A DNA stretch of 28,971 nucleotides from a virus. The position numbers were made by a program, and so were the translations under genes. This document shows positions 16,701 to 22,626 of this stretch, one piece after another; positions within the stretch are counted from its first letter, which is position 1, and each line of letters begins with the position of its first letter. A model generated the notes under the pieces. That model was not told the origin of the DNA. It made no database searches and worked only from the letters and a program-made list of their open reading frames with translations. The DNA lies in IMG/VR virus record IMGVR_UViG_3300009159_000228, positions 1 through 28,971 of that record; one strand, 5' to 3'.

Positions 16701-17804
16701 CCTGACTTGACTATTGGCGGCGAAGGCATGAAGTCGTTCTACGACCAACGTCTGCCATCCTACGTGAAAAACTACGCAGGCAAGGAATTCAAGGCGCCAA
16801 CTGGCTACATGGAAGTTGAAAATCCAGCAACTAAAAAAGTCACTGAGCGTGACATTCAAAGGATGATGGACGACATTGCTAACGGAGATGACGATGAACT
16901 TATGGAGAGGGCGATGGAGCATAGCCACAATATGGCAGATCGCGCTCTTCGTGAACAGGGTCTTCAACCAAACAGCACGGAATGGGAAGATGCTTGGTGG
17001 AATGTCATGGATGAATTCCAAGATCGCGCCGTAGAACAAGCTGCGCGTGAATTGGCAGTAGAGCGCCTTCAGACTCCAAAAGGAGAAAAGATTAAAGCAT
17101 TCTCAGTTGACATCACTCCTCAGATGAAGGAAAAGATCAACACAGAAGGCCAAAAACTGTACGGCTTCGTGGCTCCTCCGTTACTTCCGCCTATGGCTGG
17201 TGGTGCTGCTGCCCTGGAAACAGGCAAGCGAATGATGGAGAAGGAACCAGTAGTTGAGGAAGAACAACCCAAGGAACCTCCTACGGCTCCCCAGGGCTTC
17301 CAGAGTGGTGGACGTGTAGGCAACATGAAGGATGCAGCAGAAGGCCTGCTACGGGTCCTCCATGGAGGTCCTAGCCGTATTCGTTTAGACAGGGAGAAGA
17401 ATCTAGACGTAACCACTGATCAAGGCTACGCGATCAAGCGTGCCCAGGACAAGATGACTCAGATGGGGCAAGAAGGCCCTCCCATGATCAACAAGTTTGA
17501 CGTGCCTGCAGCCAAGTTGCTTCGCTTTGAAGAGACCTACAGCCCAGAAGATGTCAAGCTCATGCGCAGATTCTTCAACAAGCTGCCAGAAGGCAAGGCA
17601 ATGACAGGCGAGGAGATCTACGATACCGCGCAAGGCAAGGACTTCGTGATGGAAGGTGTTGCTAAGGCAGGTGGATTCTCTGGCTATGAAAGACCAGCCG
17701 GTGGTTCTGGCGGCGTAGGTAACTGGTTCCGCGTAACAGACCAAGAAGCCTTGACCCGCAAGGCCAGGGGCGGTCTGGCAGAACTCCAAAAACGCTATAG
17801 ATGA
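13785..17804 (+). CDS. Large polyvalent-type virion protein, 1339 aa
   Basis: Starts at ATG inside an 8-base overlap (ATGAGTGA) with the previous stop. The N-terminal part is helical. A GG motif (KALGGLIQKYEEGGKVGKV) near residue 210 marks a boundary, followed by charged helices. A central domain carries ASHWDDPDVLAHYR (near 480) and VLYVDEIQSDWHQ, and then VPDAPFKKNWHELATKDIL with KEGYDKVAFSPG (near 730). These paired motifs are typical of large polyvalent proteins of phages and conjugative elements, which are thought to enter the host with the DNA. A second GG motif (GFQSGGRVGNM) precedes a C-terminal domain (about 1190-1339) opening with VLHGGPSRIRLD and LDVTTDQGYAIKRA, faintly like an ADP-ribosyltransferase H motif. 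The protein ends GGLAELQKRYR. It is the last gene of the virion block. Domain naming is by recall. Confidence 0.7.
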   Translation: MSDLDKLEKKYEKGNKAQEIRDSISKLKETPSNPDTKRAFESRKETLDSVVRAAKQATAGFRSQWSGLDDKGEVGVGKGTPGIYYNTVAIPAVAGIVDEKYAPDFAVAADKKAGKIKEAVRKDMGINEPKGALEHFSYAGGEMLGQLPVPGALMNKILGGAKKMGMAGKVAAAPIEYLSPTVDPRAINYGIGTAFGGSIGTAAEAFSEPDKKALGGLIQKYEEGGKVGKVATFFSAVDKAINTLKQKKGTGEQILKQLETTPGIKPEELESRAIKQKLQASPKITQEELQKTIAANKPPIPKRIKLGQGLDPEWQPRLEKRFENALEELNIQPVVDPATGKNLGFFHPETGEILDAKQVRNMDPEELGIPVDPATGKLDSESAYLLQNVRRAVVEAEEQFDLALGATNTKFSQYSKSKGHNNYREILLQHEDRSAPGAAAISQRIDELLKSNPATEEEAAAVNKELNSLIDKVTTERQMFTASHWDDPDVLAHYRVSDMTGPNGEKVLYVDEIQSDWHQKARDARKREVKRILESERTDIRQKALAEVGSTEVTNENENKIKSVFNRLNKERKAELEKQIDENFGYRSAEDNEKLYQLNSKMERLRNTGMNQEELKEYFTPGKIVPGYGGMDKVLSFNSGEGSPAYKKAYDYAIQRAKSAGIEGEAAERWATKKATDETKYDWSVTVIEVDPKTGEPRKGADTRTHTTSPEKNIVEELRKEASVIESKVPDAPFKKNWHELATKDILDLAAKEGYDKVAFSPGVEQVKRYESGLRQAVDSINYNPAEDGSLIITGKKGDRTVFDGKLVGDTFVSGPGEGKTLTEVFGAGIAKQIEDKAPELHDLLKNPVKRTTDMPDNKDATDLLWEYGDRMSNDQKRWLRDFQERWELDVDGTPAGEGIASEMVDEYSKWLKQNKLRDLSPDEARLKELEAVPEGERTPEQWQEFHVVRDKAGNPESGTYPPLATFAKITGPDLTIGGEGMKSFYDQRLPSYVKNYAGKEFKAPTGYMEVENPATKKVTERDIQRMMDDIANGDDDELMERAMEHSHNMADRALREQGLQPNSTEWEDAWWNVMDEFQDRAVEQAARELAVERLQTPKGEKIKAFSVDITPQMKEKINTEGQKLYGFVAPPLLPPMAGGAAALETGKRMMEKEPVVEEEQPKEPPTAPQGFQSGGRVGNMKDAAEGLLRVLHGGPSRIRLDREKNLDVTTDQGYAIKRAQDKMTQMGQEGPPMINKFDVPAAKLLRFEETYSPEDVKLMRRFFNKLPEGKAMTGEEIYDTAQGKDFVMEGVAKAGGFSGYERPAGGSGGVGNWFRVTDQEALTRKARGGLAELQKRYR

Positions 17805-17813
17805 TTTTCTAGA

Positions 17814-17847
17814 CCAAAACAGAGTGTACTAGTATTCTCTGTTTTGG
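17814..17847 (+). terminator. Probable transcription terminator hairpin after virion genes
   Basis: CCAAAACAGAG (17814-17824) is perfectly inverted at 17837-17847 (CTCTGTTTTGG), with a 12-base loop that contains the palindrome TACTAGTA. It lies 10 bases after the stop of the last virion gene. The T-run expected for a classic rho-independent terminator is missing, so it might instead be an operator, processing site or attenuator arm. Confidence 0.55.
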
Positions 17848-17957
17848 CTTCGCGCAGCCTTATGCTATCGAGCGAACGAGTGTTAGAATAGTTTTTAATT
17901 GAACTGATACACTCTGTTATGGCTCTAGAATCACTCTATAGGGAATTTGAGCCCAAC

Positions 17958-17966
17958 TGGTATAAG
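17958..17966 (+). promoter_or_regulatory. Extended -10 promoter-like element (TGGTATAAG)
   Basis: TGGTATAAG matches the extended -10 pattern TGnTATAAT at all but the last base. No good -35 hexamer lies 16-18 bases upstream, which extended -10 promoters can tolerate. It would give an RNA leader of about 100 bases before the ATG at 18077. This is a sequence match only. Confidence 0.35.
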
Positions 17967-17988
17967 TGATAGCATTTATTTTAAAAAA

Positions 17989-18015
17989 AGTGCGCGCTGC
18001 GTGGTTTTACGCACT
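17989..18015 (+). other. Hairpin in the leader of the DUF932 gene
   Basis: AGTGCG (17989-17994) is inverted at 18010-18015 (CGCACT). An alternative inner stem, TGCGT/ACGCA (17998-18002 and 18009-18013), closes a GGTTTT loop. The two pairings exclude each other in part. It lies between the -10-like element and the ribosome binding site (AGAAAGG near 18062), so a role in translation or RNA stability is possible but unproven. Confidence 0.35.
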
Positions 18016-18076
18016 AGAATCAATCCCATGCACAGCAATCCTGCTTGCATAAACAGAAAGAAGAAAGGTATTTATC

Positions 18077-19063
18077 ATGTCACATGAAGTTGAAACGATG
18101 GCTTACGCCAATGAGACCCCTTGGCACGGCCTTGGTACCCCTGTCGCTGACAACTTGACTCCTGCCCAGATGCTCGAAGCAGCTGGACTCAACTGGCAAG
18201 TCAAGAAGAAAGCTTTGGTCGTCGACGAACTCGACCACGTGTTGAGCAGCCACTACGCTTTGGTGCGCGACACAGACAGCAAGATCCTTGGCGTCTGCGG
18301 CAGCGACTACAACCCCACACAAAACCAAGAAGTCTTTGAGTTCTTTGACAAGTTCTGCAAAGCCGGCGACATGAAGATGGAGACTGCAGGTTCTCTTCAT
18401 GGCGGCAAGCGTGTTTGGGGCCTTGCAAAGATCAACGGCGGCTTTATGTTGGGCGGCAAAGACGAAGTCGAAGGCTACATCTTGCTCGACAATCCGCACA
18501 TCTGGGGCCGCAGCCTGCAGATCATGTTCACGCCAATCCGCGTTGTTTGCAATAACACGCTGACGGCCGCTCTTCGCGATAATAAAAACAAGGAGAACAC
18601 ATTCCGCATGTCACACGATCGCGCGTTTGACGACGAGATCAAGCAAACTGCTGCGGAAAAAGTTGGCCTTGCAATGAAATCGCTCGACGTGTTCAAGCAG
18701 CAAGCAGAGTTTCTGTCTAAGAAACGCGCTAAAGATCAACAAGTCATGGAATTCTTTTCCAAGCTTGTTAATCCAGACCAATATCAAGCAGCTTTGATTG
18801 CTTCTGAAGATGGTCAAGTCAATCGTTCAGATCTTGGCCGTACGGTCAACCGTTTGATTGACATCGTGCACACCCAACCAGGTGCTGATCTGAAGACTTC
18901 AGCCGGTACTTGGTGGGGCGCATTCAACGCCGTGACGTACTACTACGATCACGTCGCTGGAACTGATCAAGACAAGCGTCTGACAAGCGCGTGGTTTGGT
19001 TCAGCCGCTACTCGTAAACGCCAAGCACTTGACTTAGCCGTCGAGTTCGCTGAAGCAGCCTAA
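18077..19063 (+). CDS. DUF932 phage/plasmid-like protein
   Basis: A 328-aa protein with the N-terminus of the DUF932 / TIGR03299 family: SHEVETMAYANETPWHGLGT, then a LTPAQMLEAAGLNWQVKKK segment. The family is widespread in phages and plasmids, usually as a single copy beside replication genes; its biochemical role is not established. The later part has a conserved PIRVVCNNTLTAAL motif and a Trp-rich GTWWGAFNAVTYYYDH segment near residues 275-290, also typical of the family. Length is usual. It has its own leader (probable promoter upstream) and a strong terminator right after the stop, so it looks like a single-gene unit that may be strongly expressed. Family assignment is firm; function is unknown. 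Confidence 0.88.
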   Translation: MSHEVETMAYANETPWHGLGTPVADNLTPAQMLEAAGLNWQVKKKALVVDELDHVLSSHYALVRDTDSKILGVCGSDYNPTQNQEVFEFFDKFCKAGDMKMETAGSLHGGKRVWGLAKINGGFMLGGKDEVEGYILLDNPHIWGRSLQIMFTPIRVVCNNTLTAALRDNKNKENTFRMSHDRAFDDEIKQTAAEKVGLAMKSLDVFKQQAEFLSKKRAKDQQVMEFFSKLVNPDQYQAALIASEDGQVNRSDLGRTVNRLIDIVHTQPGADLKTSAGTWWGAFNAVTYYYDHVAGTDQDKRLTSAWFGSAATRKRQALDLAVEFAEAA

Positions 19064-19068
19064 AACCT

Positions 19069-19090
19069 GGGGGCTTCGGCCCCCTTCATT
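19069..19090 (+). terminator. Rho-independent terminator after DUF932 gene
   Basis: GGGGGC-TTCG-GCCCCC forms a 6-bp all-GC stem with the very stable TTCG tetraloop, beginning 6 bases after the stop codon and followed by TTCATT. The tail is weakly T-rich, so read-through to the downstream operon is possible. Confidence 0.75.
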
Positions 19091-19109
19091 CCCACTCTAG
19101 GAGAAAATT

Positions 19110-19964
19110 ATGGCAAACGCCAGAGGAAAGTCTATCGACAACACTCACCTGAGCATTGATCAGGCTGAGGAACGTGGTTTCATTCATAGAGACTACATCG
19201 CCCACTGTCTACGTTGGACGCATGTAGCAAAGTGGATGGGTAACCCTAAACACCGCAAGGATTGCAAGCTGCTTGACATTGGCTGCGGCAAAGACGTACC
19301 ATTGGCAAAGATGCTGATGACCAGTCGTATGGCGTCAGATGGTCTTGACTACATCGGCATTGACTACAACAAGCTTGAAATGCCTAAGGCTTTTGAGAAC
19401 ACCAAGTTCAAGCCTACTCTGATTGGCAACGTGGCCTTCCCAGACTGCAAGTTGCCTCATGAGAAGTTTGACGTCATCACAAGCTTTGAAGTCCTTGAGC
19501 ACGTTGAGCCTTTGCATGCTTACAAGATGCTGGAAGGTATCCGTGATCGCTTGACCGATGACGGCGTTGCCTTCTTGTCTACCCCTGTCTATGACCCACA
19601 AGTCGGCGCAGCAGACAACCACGTCAATGAGATGACCTACGAAGTGATGCAGTTGATGCTTCACAAGGTTGGTTTGGAAGTTGACGACCACTTCGGCACT
19701 TTTGCCTCAATCAAAGACTACAAGGAAATGATCGCCAAAGATGATCTCGATTCAGTGTTCAGCCGCCTGCGTGATTACTACGACAGCAATTACTTGGCAA
19801 CTATATTTGCCCCCTTATATCCTCACCGTTCTCGAAACGTGCTCTGGCGGGTCAAACTGCCGAAAAATACTGAGATGTTTAGCGCAGGCAAATTTGCAGA
19901 CCTCACAAAGCCCCTGTCAAGCAGCGAAGCCTGGCAGCCACTCTTTGACTACCTTGGAGAGTAA
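19110..19964 (+). CDS. Class I SAM-dependent methyltransferase
   Basis: A 284-aa protein with a Rossmann-type methyltransferase core. Motif I is KLLDIGCGKD (Leu55 to Gly60 binding SAM), the next strand ends in GIDYNK (near 83), and the post-core motif ITSFEVLEHVEP (near 127) is typical of the Methyltransf_11/23 group that acts on small molecules or proteins. DPPY- or PC-type DNA methylase motifs are absent, so DNA methylation is not supported. AGGAG lies 7 bases before ATG. The gene heads the nucleotide operon: the MazG-like gene starts two bases after its stop. Substrate is unknown; neighbours hint at nucleotides, but virion or RNA targets are equally possible. Confidence 0.8.
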   Translation: MANARGKSIDNTHLSIDQAEERGFIHRDYIAHCLRWTHVAKWMGNPKHRKDCKLLDIGCGKDVPLAKMLMTSRMASDGLDYIGIDYNKLEMPKAFENTKFKPTLIGNVAFPDCKLPHEKFDVITSFEVLEHVEPLHAYKMLEGIRDRLTDDGVAFLSTPVYDPQVGAADNHVNEMTYEVMQLMLHKVGLEVDDHFGTFASIKDYKEMIAKDDLDSVFSRLRDYYDSNYLATIFAPLYPHRSRNVLWRVKLPKNTEMFSAGKFADLTKPLSSSEAWQPLFDYLGE

Positions 19965-19966
19965 CC

Positions 19967-20356
19967 ATGGATCTGTCAAAGATGGTAGCAGAGTTTCACC
20001 AGAAGTTTGGGCTGGAACCGACTGCACAGCCTGACTTTCCGGTGAGGGAGATCTGGGAGCTTAAGAACGCTCATCTGCAAGAAGAGTTGAACGAGATCAG
20101 AGCAGCAGCAATCAACGGCAACTTGGAAGAGTATTTTGACGGCCTGATTGACTTGGTCTATGTAGCTCTTGGGGCAGCCTACTTATCAGGCTTGCCCTTT
20201 GACGAGGGCTTCAAAAGGGTGCATGAAGCAAACATGAAAAAAGTGCGCGCTTTAAGGCAAGAAGATAGCAAACGCGGGTCTACCTATGATATAGTGAAAC
20301 CTGCAGGATTCGTGGCTCCAACGCTTACGGACCTCATCAGAAAGGAGAAAGAATGA
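19967..20356 (+). CDS. MazG-like nucleotide pyrophosphohydrolase
   Basis: A 129-aa all-helical protein. The pattern LQEELNEIRAA, then about 15 residues later YFDGLIDLVYVALGAAYL, matches the metal-binding ExxE...(E/D)xxD arrangement of the MazG / all-alpha NTP pyrophosphatase superfamily (here with D-x-x-x-D in the second half). These enzymes split dNTPs to dNMP and pyrophosphate; relatives include dCTPases and dUTPases. The phage may use it to clear dCTP or dUTP, supplying dNMP to the enzymes encoded next. Its stop overlaps the kinase start (ATGA). Length fits single-domain family members. The substrate is inferred from the neighbourhood. Confidence 0.75.
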   Translation: MDLSKMVAEFHQKFGLEPTAQPDFPVREIWELKNAHLQEELNEIRAAAINGNLEEYFDGLIDLVYVALGAAYLSGLPFDEGFKRVHEANMKKVRALRQEDSKRGSTYDIVKPAGFVAPTLTDLIRKEKE

Positions 20357-21345
20357 AAGGCATTATTGTCATTGACGGTTGTGATGGAACAGGCAAGACT
20401 ACGCTTGCTGAAGCTATTTGCAAACGCCACGATGGCGTCTACATTCACAACACATATCGCTGGCCTTCAAAGATGCCGCTGTATCACACAGCAGCCTTGC
20501 ATCGTGCATTGAAGTTGTCACGTACACGTTTGGTTGTGATCGATCGCCTTTGGATGAGCGAAGCCATCTATGCAGAGGTGTATCGTAATGGCAGCCCTTG
20601 GCCTCACATGGGTCGCATGATTGATCGCATCATCCGCAAGGTTGGTGGCGTCTACATCTTGACTCAATCACCTGCTAACCATGCTGAAAAGTTTGAGCAG
20701 CTTAAAGGTGAACGCGAAGAGATGTACGACAACGTCGATCATGTTCGCAAGCGCTTTGATGAGTTGTTTGAAGGTGGTTTGTCTGGTCATGACTATGACT
20801 ATGCACAACAGCTGTCTGTGTTTGGTATGCGCAATCGTGATGATGTGCTGCCATATCGCTACGACGTTGAAGGCACCAATCTTGATGTCTACATTGACAT
20901 GGTGATGTCTGTCCTTCAATCACGATTGATGAAGCAATATGAGCCTGCTTTGCACTTGCACACCAAGAACTTTGCAGGTCACTTGCATGAAGCCAATATC
21001 ATCTTTGTAGGTGACAAGGCCAACAGCAAGATGCGTGCAGTCAGCTGGCCTTTCTACGACTTTGGCAATTGCAGCGAATTCTTTGCTGATGCTTTGCATT
21101 CATTATCCTTTGATGAGACTAGAGCAATCTACATCAACGCGCATGATGGCAATGGTCCTTTGTACGTCAATGATTGCTTACGCGCAAAGCCTTACATGAA
21201 GGTCATCTGCTTTGGCAATCAGGCTTACGACACCATGAGCGAATTCACTCGCAAGATTCATAAGGTCATGCATCCATCTTATGCAAAGCGCTTCAACAAG
21301 CGTCAAGAGTTTTTACTACAACTTGAGGAGGTCATCAATGGTTAA
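20353..21345 (+). CDS. dNMP (thymidylate-type) kinase fused to UDG-like domain
   Basis: A 330-aa protein with two parts. Residues 1-195 are a thymidylate-kinase-like P-loop kinase: Walker A GCDGTGKTT (9-17), and VVIDRLWMSEAIYAEVYR resembling the DRxxxSxxAYQ substrate motif. Residues about 210-330 look like the uracil-DNA glycosylase superfamily: IIFVGDKANSK...SWPF (motif 1 region), YINAHD, VICFGNQAYDTM, and KVMHPSYAKRF (the HPS motif). Single-domain TMP kinases are about 200-215 aa, so the extra 120 residues are a genuine second domain. SD AAAGGAG precedes the ATG. The substrate may be dTMP or a modified dCMP, as with T4 gp1 kinase (inference from neighbours). The UDG-like part may be a nucleotide-binding or repair module. 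Confidence 0.75.
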   Translation: MKGIIVIDGCDGTGKTTLAEAICKRHDGVYIHNTYRWPSKMPLYHTAALHRALKLSRTRLVVIDRLWMSEAIYAEVYRNGSPWPHMGRMIDRIIRKVGGVYILTQSPANHAEKFEQLKGEREEMYDNVDHVRKRFDELFEGGLSGHDYDYAQQLSVFGMRNRDDVLPYRYDVEGTNLDVYIDMVMSVLQSRLMKQYEPALHLHTKNFAGHLHEANIIFVGDKANSKMRAVSWPFYDFGNCSEFFADALHSLSFDETRAIYINAHDGNGPLYVNDCLRAKPYMKVICFGNQAYDTMSEFTRKIHKVMHPSYAKRFNKRQEFLLQLEEVING

Positions 21346-22132
21346 CACAACCAACATGAACTGGCAAGGCTTGTTAGATGTCATCATGAACAGTGGCATT
21401 GATACCAGCCCACGTGGAAAACGTACAAAGGAACTGATGGGCTTCAAGTCAATGATTGACATGAACCAGCCTGTTATCACGATCAAGGAGCGCAATCTTG
21501 GCTACAAGTTTATGGCAGCTGAAGCAGCATGGATCATGGCTGGCGATAACCGCGTCAGCACAATTGCCCCGTTTAGCAAACAGATCAGCAACTTCTCTGA
21601 CGACGGTATCCTTTTCTTTGGCGCCTATGGACCAAGAATACGCGATCAACTGTCTCACGTGGTTCAGTCGTTACTCGGTGATCCAGACACGCGTCAAGCT
21701 GTCATCACCATTTGGCGGCCAAACCCTCGTGCGTCAAGAGACATCCCATGCACCATCAGCTGCCAGTTCGTTATCCGGATGGGCATGATCCATTGCTTCA
21801 TGAACATGCGTTCTTCTGATGCTTGGCTTGGCGTGCCTTATGACTGGTTCAACTTTAGTATGCTGTCAGCCGGTGTTGCGTTGATGCTGCGTGAGAAAGG
21901 CATGAACGTCAAGCTTGGTGCCTTGCACTTCTATGCAGCAAGCCAGCACTTGTATGAAGAGAATTGGGACAAGGTAGAGCCTTGTTTGTCAGGTGAGATT
22001 CTTGGCGACTATGAGCCAATCAATCTTAATGACTTTAATGACTACGACCACCTGGTCAATCACTTGTGGGCCGTGGCTTATGGAACATCTAAGAACGGTT
22101 TTCTCAAGGAATTATCAACATGGAAAGGATGA
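21338..22132 (+). CDS. Thymidylate-synthase-family enzyme, probable dCMP hydroxymethylase
   Basis: A 264-aa protein starting at ATG 21338 (SD GAGGAGG; 8-base overlap with the kinase stop). Conserved family features: SPRGKRTKEL (phosphate loop), the general-base Glu in AAEAAWIMAG, GAYGPRIRD, DPDTRQAVITIWRP, catalytic Cys138 in DIPCTISCQF, NMRSSDAWLG, and LHFYAASQHLYEENW. In E. coli ThyA the position after LGLPF is Asn177, which picks dUMP; here it is Asp169 (LGVPYDWFNF). T4 dCMP hydroxymethylase also has Asp there, and shares the RP and NMRS features. So dCMP is the likely substrate and CH2-THF the donor, giving hydroxymethyl- or methyl-dCMP. Ordinary thymidylate synthase remains the alternative. 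Confidence 0.78.
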   Translation: MVNTTNMNWQGLLDVIMNSGIDTSPRGKRTKELMGFKSMIDMNQPVITIKERNLGYKFMAAEAAWIMAGDNRVSTIAPFSKQISNFSDDGILFFGAYGPRIRDQLSHVVQSLLGDPDTRQAVITIWRPNPRASRDIPCTISCQFVIRMGMIHCFMNMRSSDAWLGVPYDWFNFSMLSAGVALMLREKGMNVKLGALHFYAASQHLYEENWDKVEPCLSGEILGDYEPINLNDFNDYDHLVNHLWAVAYGTSKNGFLKELSTWKG

Positions 22133-22626
22133 ACAGAGATGAATACTTTTCGGAATTGGCTTTACTCGTTGCTCGAAGAGCCACTTGCGCTAGGCGGAGT
22201 GTGGGCTGCGTTCTCATATCTTCTCGTGGGCATGTTCTCAGTACTGGTTATAACGGGGTGCCTCGTGGTCATACTCATTGCACTGACGTTCGCTGTCCCG
22301 GTGCTTCTTTGCCTTCGGGGACTGGCTTGGATGTATGTGAAGCTATTCATGCGGAACAGAACGCCCTCCTCCAATGCAAAGACGTGGATCAAATAGATAC
22401 CGCTTATGTCACGGCTATGCCATGCATGACCTGTATGAAATTGCTCTTGAACACAAGCTGCAGGCGCATCGTGTATGTGTCTGATTACCCTCACCAAGAA
22501 GCAAAACAACTTTGGATAAAAAATGGACGAATCATCATATCAACCGCCGAAGCACTTTCCCAATCTGCTGCTAGCAAAGCGAATAGCTATCGATTGCGAG
22601 ACGCGCGACCCGAACTTAATGACTAA
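22120..22626 (+). CDS. dCMP deaminase
   Basis: A 168-aa zinc-dependent cytidine/deoxycytidylate deaminase. His77-Ala-Glu79 (IHAEQNAL) and Pro101-Cys102-x-x-Cys105 (AMPCMTCMK) supply the zinc ligands and catalytic Glu. STGYNGVPRGHTHC followed by CEAIHAE is typical of dCMP rather than cytidine deaminases. It converts dCMP to dUMP and is allosterically controlled by dCTP/dTTP in relatives. ATG 22120 has AAGGA 9 bases upstream; ATG 22129 (ATGA overlap) is too close to its AGG. The last 35 or so residues lie in the region shared with the polymerase gene and have no family counterpart I can recognise. In T4 the same enzyme occurs with gp42. Confidence 0.87.
   Translation: MERMNRDEYFSELALLVARRATCARRSVGCVLISSRGHVLSTGYNGVPRGHTHCTDVRCPGASLPSGTGLDVCEAIHAEQNALLQCKDVDQIDTAYVTAMPCMTCMKLLLNTSCRRIVYVSDYPHQEAKQLWIKNGRIIISTAEALSQSAASKANSYRLRDARPELND

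Larger units (their letters stand above)
17805..18076 (+). promoter_or_regulatory. Intergenic control region between virion and replication modules
   Basis: This 272-bp stretch has no credible gene. It holds the inverted repeat at 17814-17847, a second copy of its right arm at 17908-17925, the 9-base word CTAGAATCA twice (17925 and 18014), an extended -10-like element at 17958-17966, an A/T-rich stretch at 17975-17989 and a hairpin at 17989-18015. It probably ends late transcription and starts the downstream module (inference from layout). Confidence 0.6.

Noticed and set aside
17931-17946. CACTCTATAGGGAA resembles the core of a T7-type phage promoter.
   Set aside because: It occurs once, has two extra bases relative to the T7 core, and no single-subunit RNA polymerase gene is visible. 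One match of this length is expected by chance.
19110-19964. Methyltransferase considered as a DNA modification enzyme.
   Set aside because: It lacks the DPPY/NPPY or PC catalytic motifs of DNA methylases and resembles small-molecule methyltransferases.
17984-20251. The 15-mer AAAAAAGTGCGCGCT occurs at 17984 and again at 20237 inside the MazG-like gene.
   Set aside because: A 15-base match in 29 kb is roughly expected by chance, and the second copy is coding. No further copies were seen.
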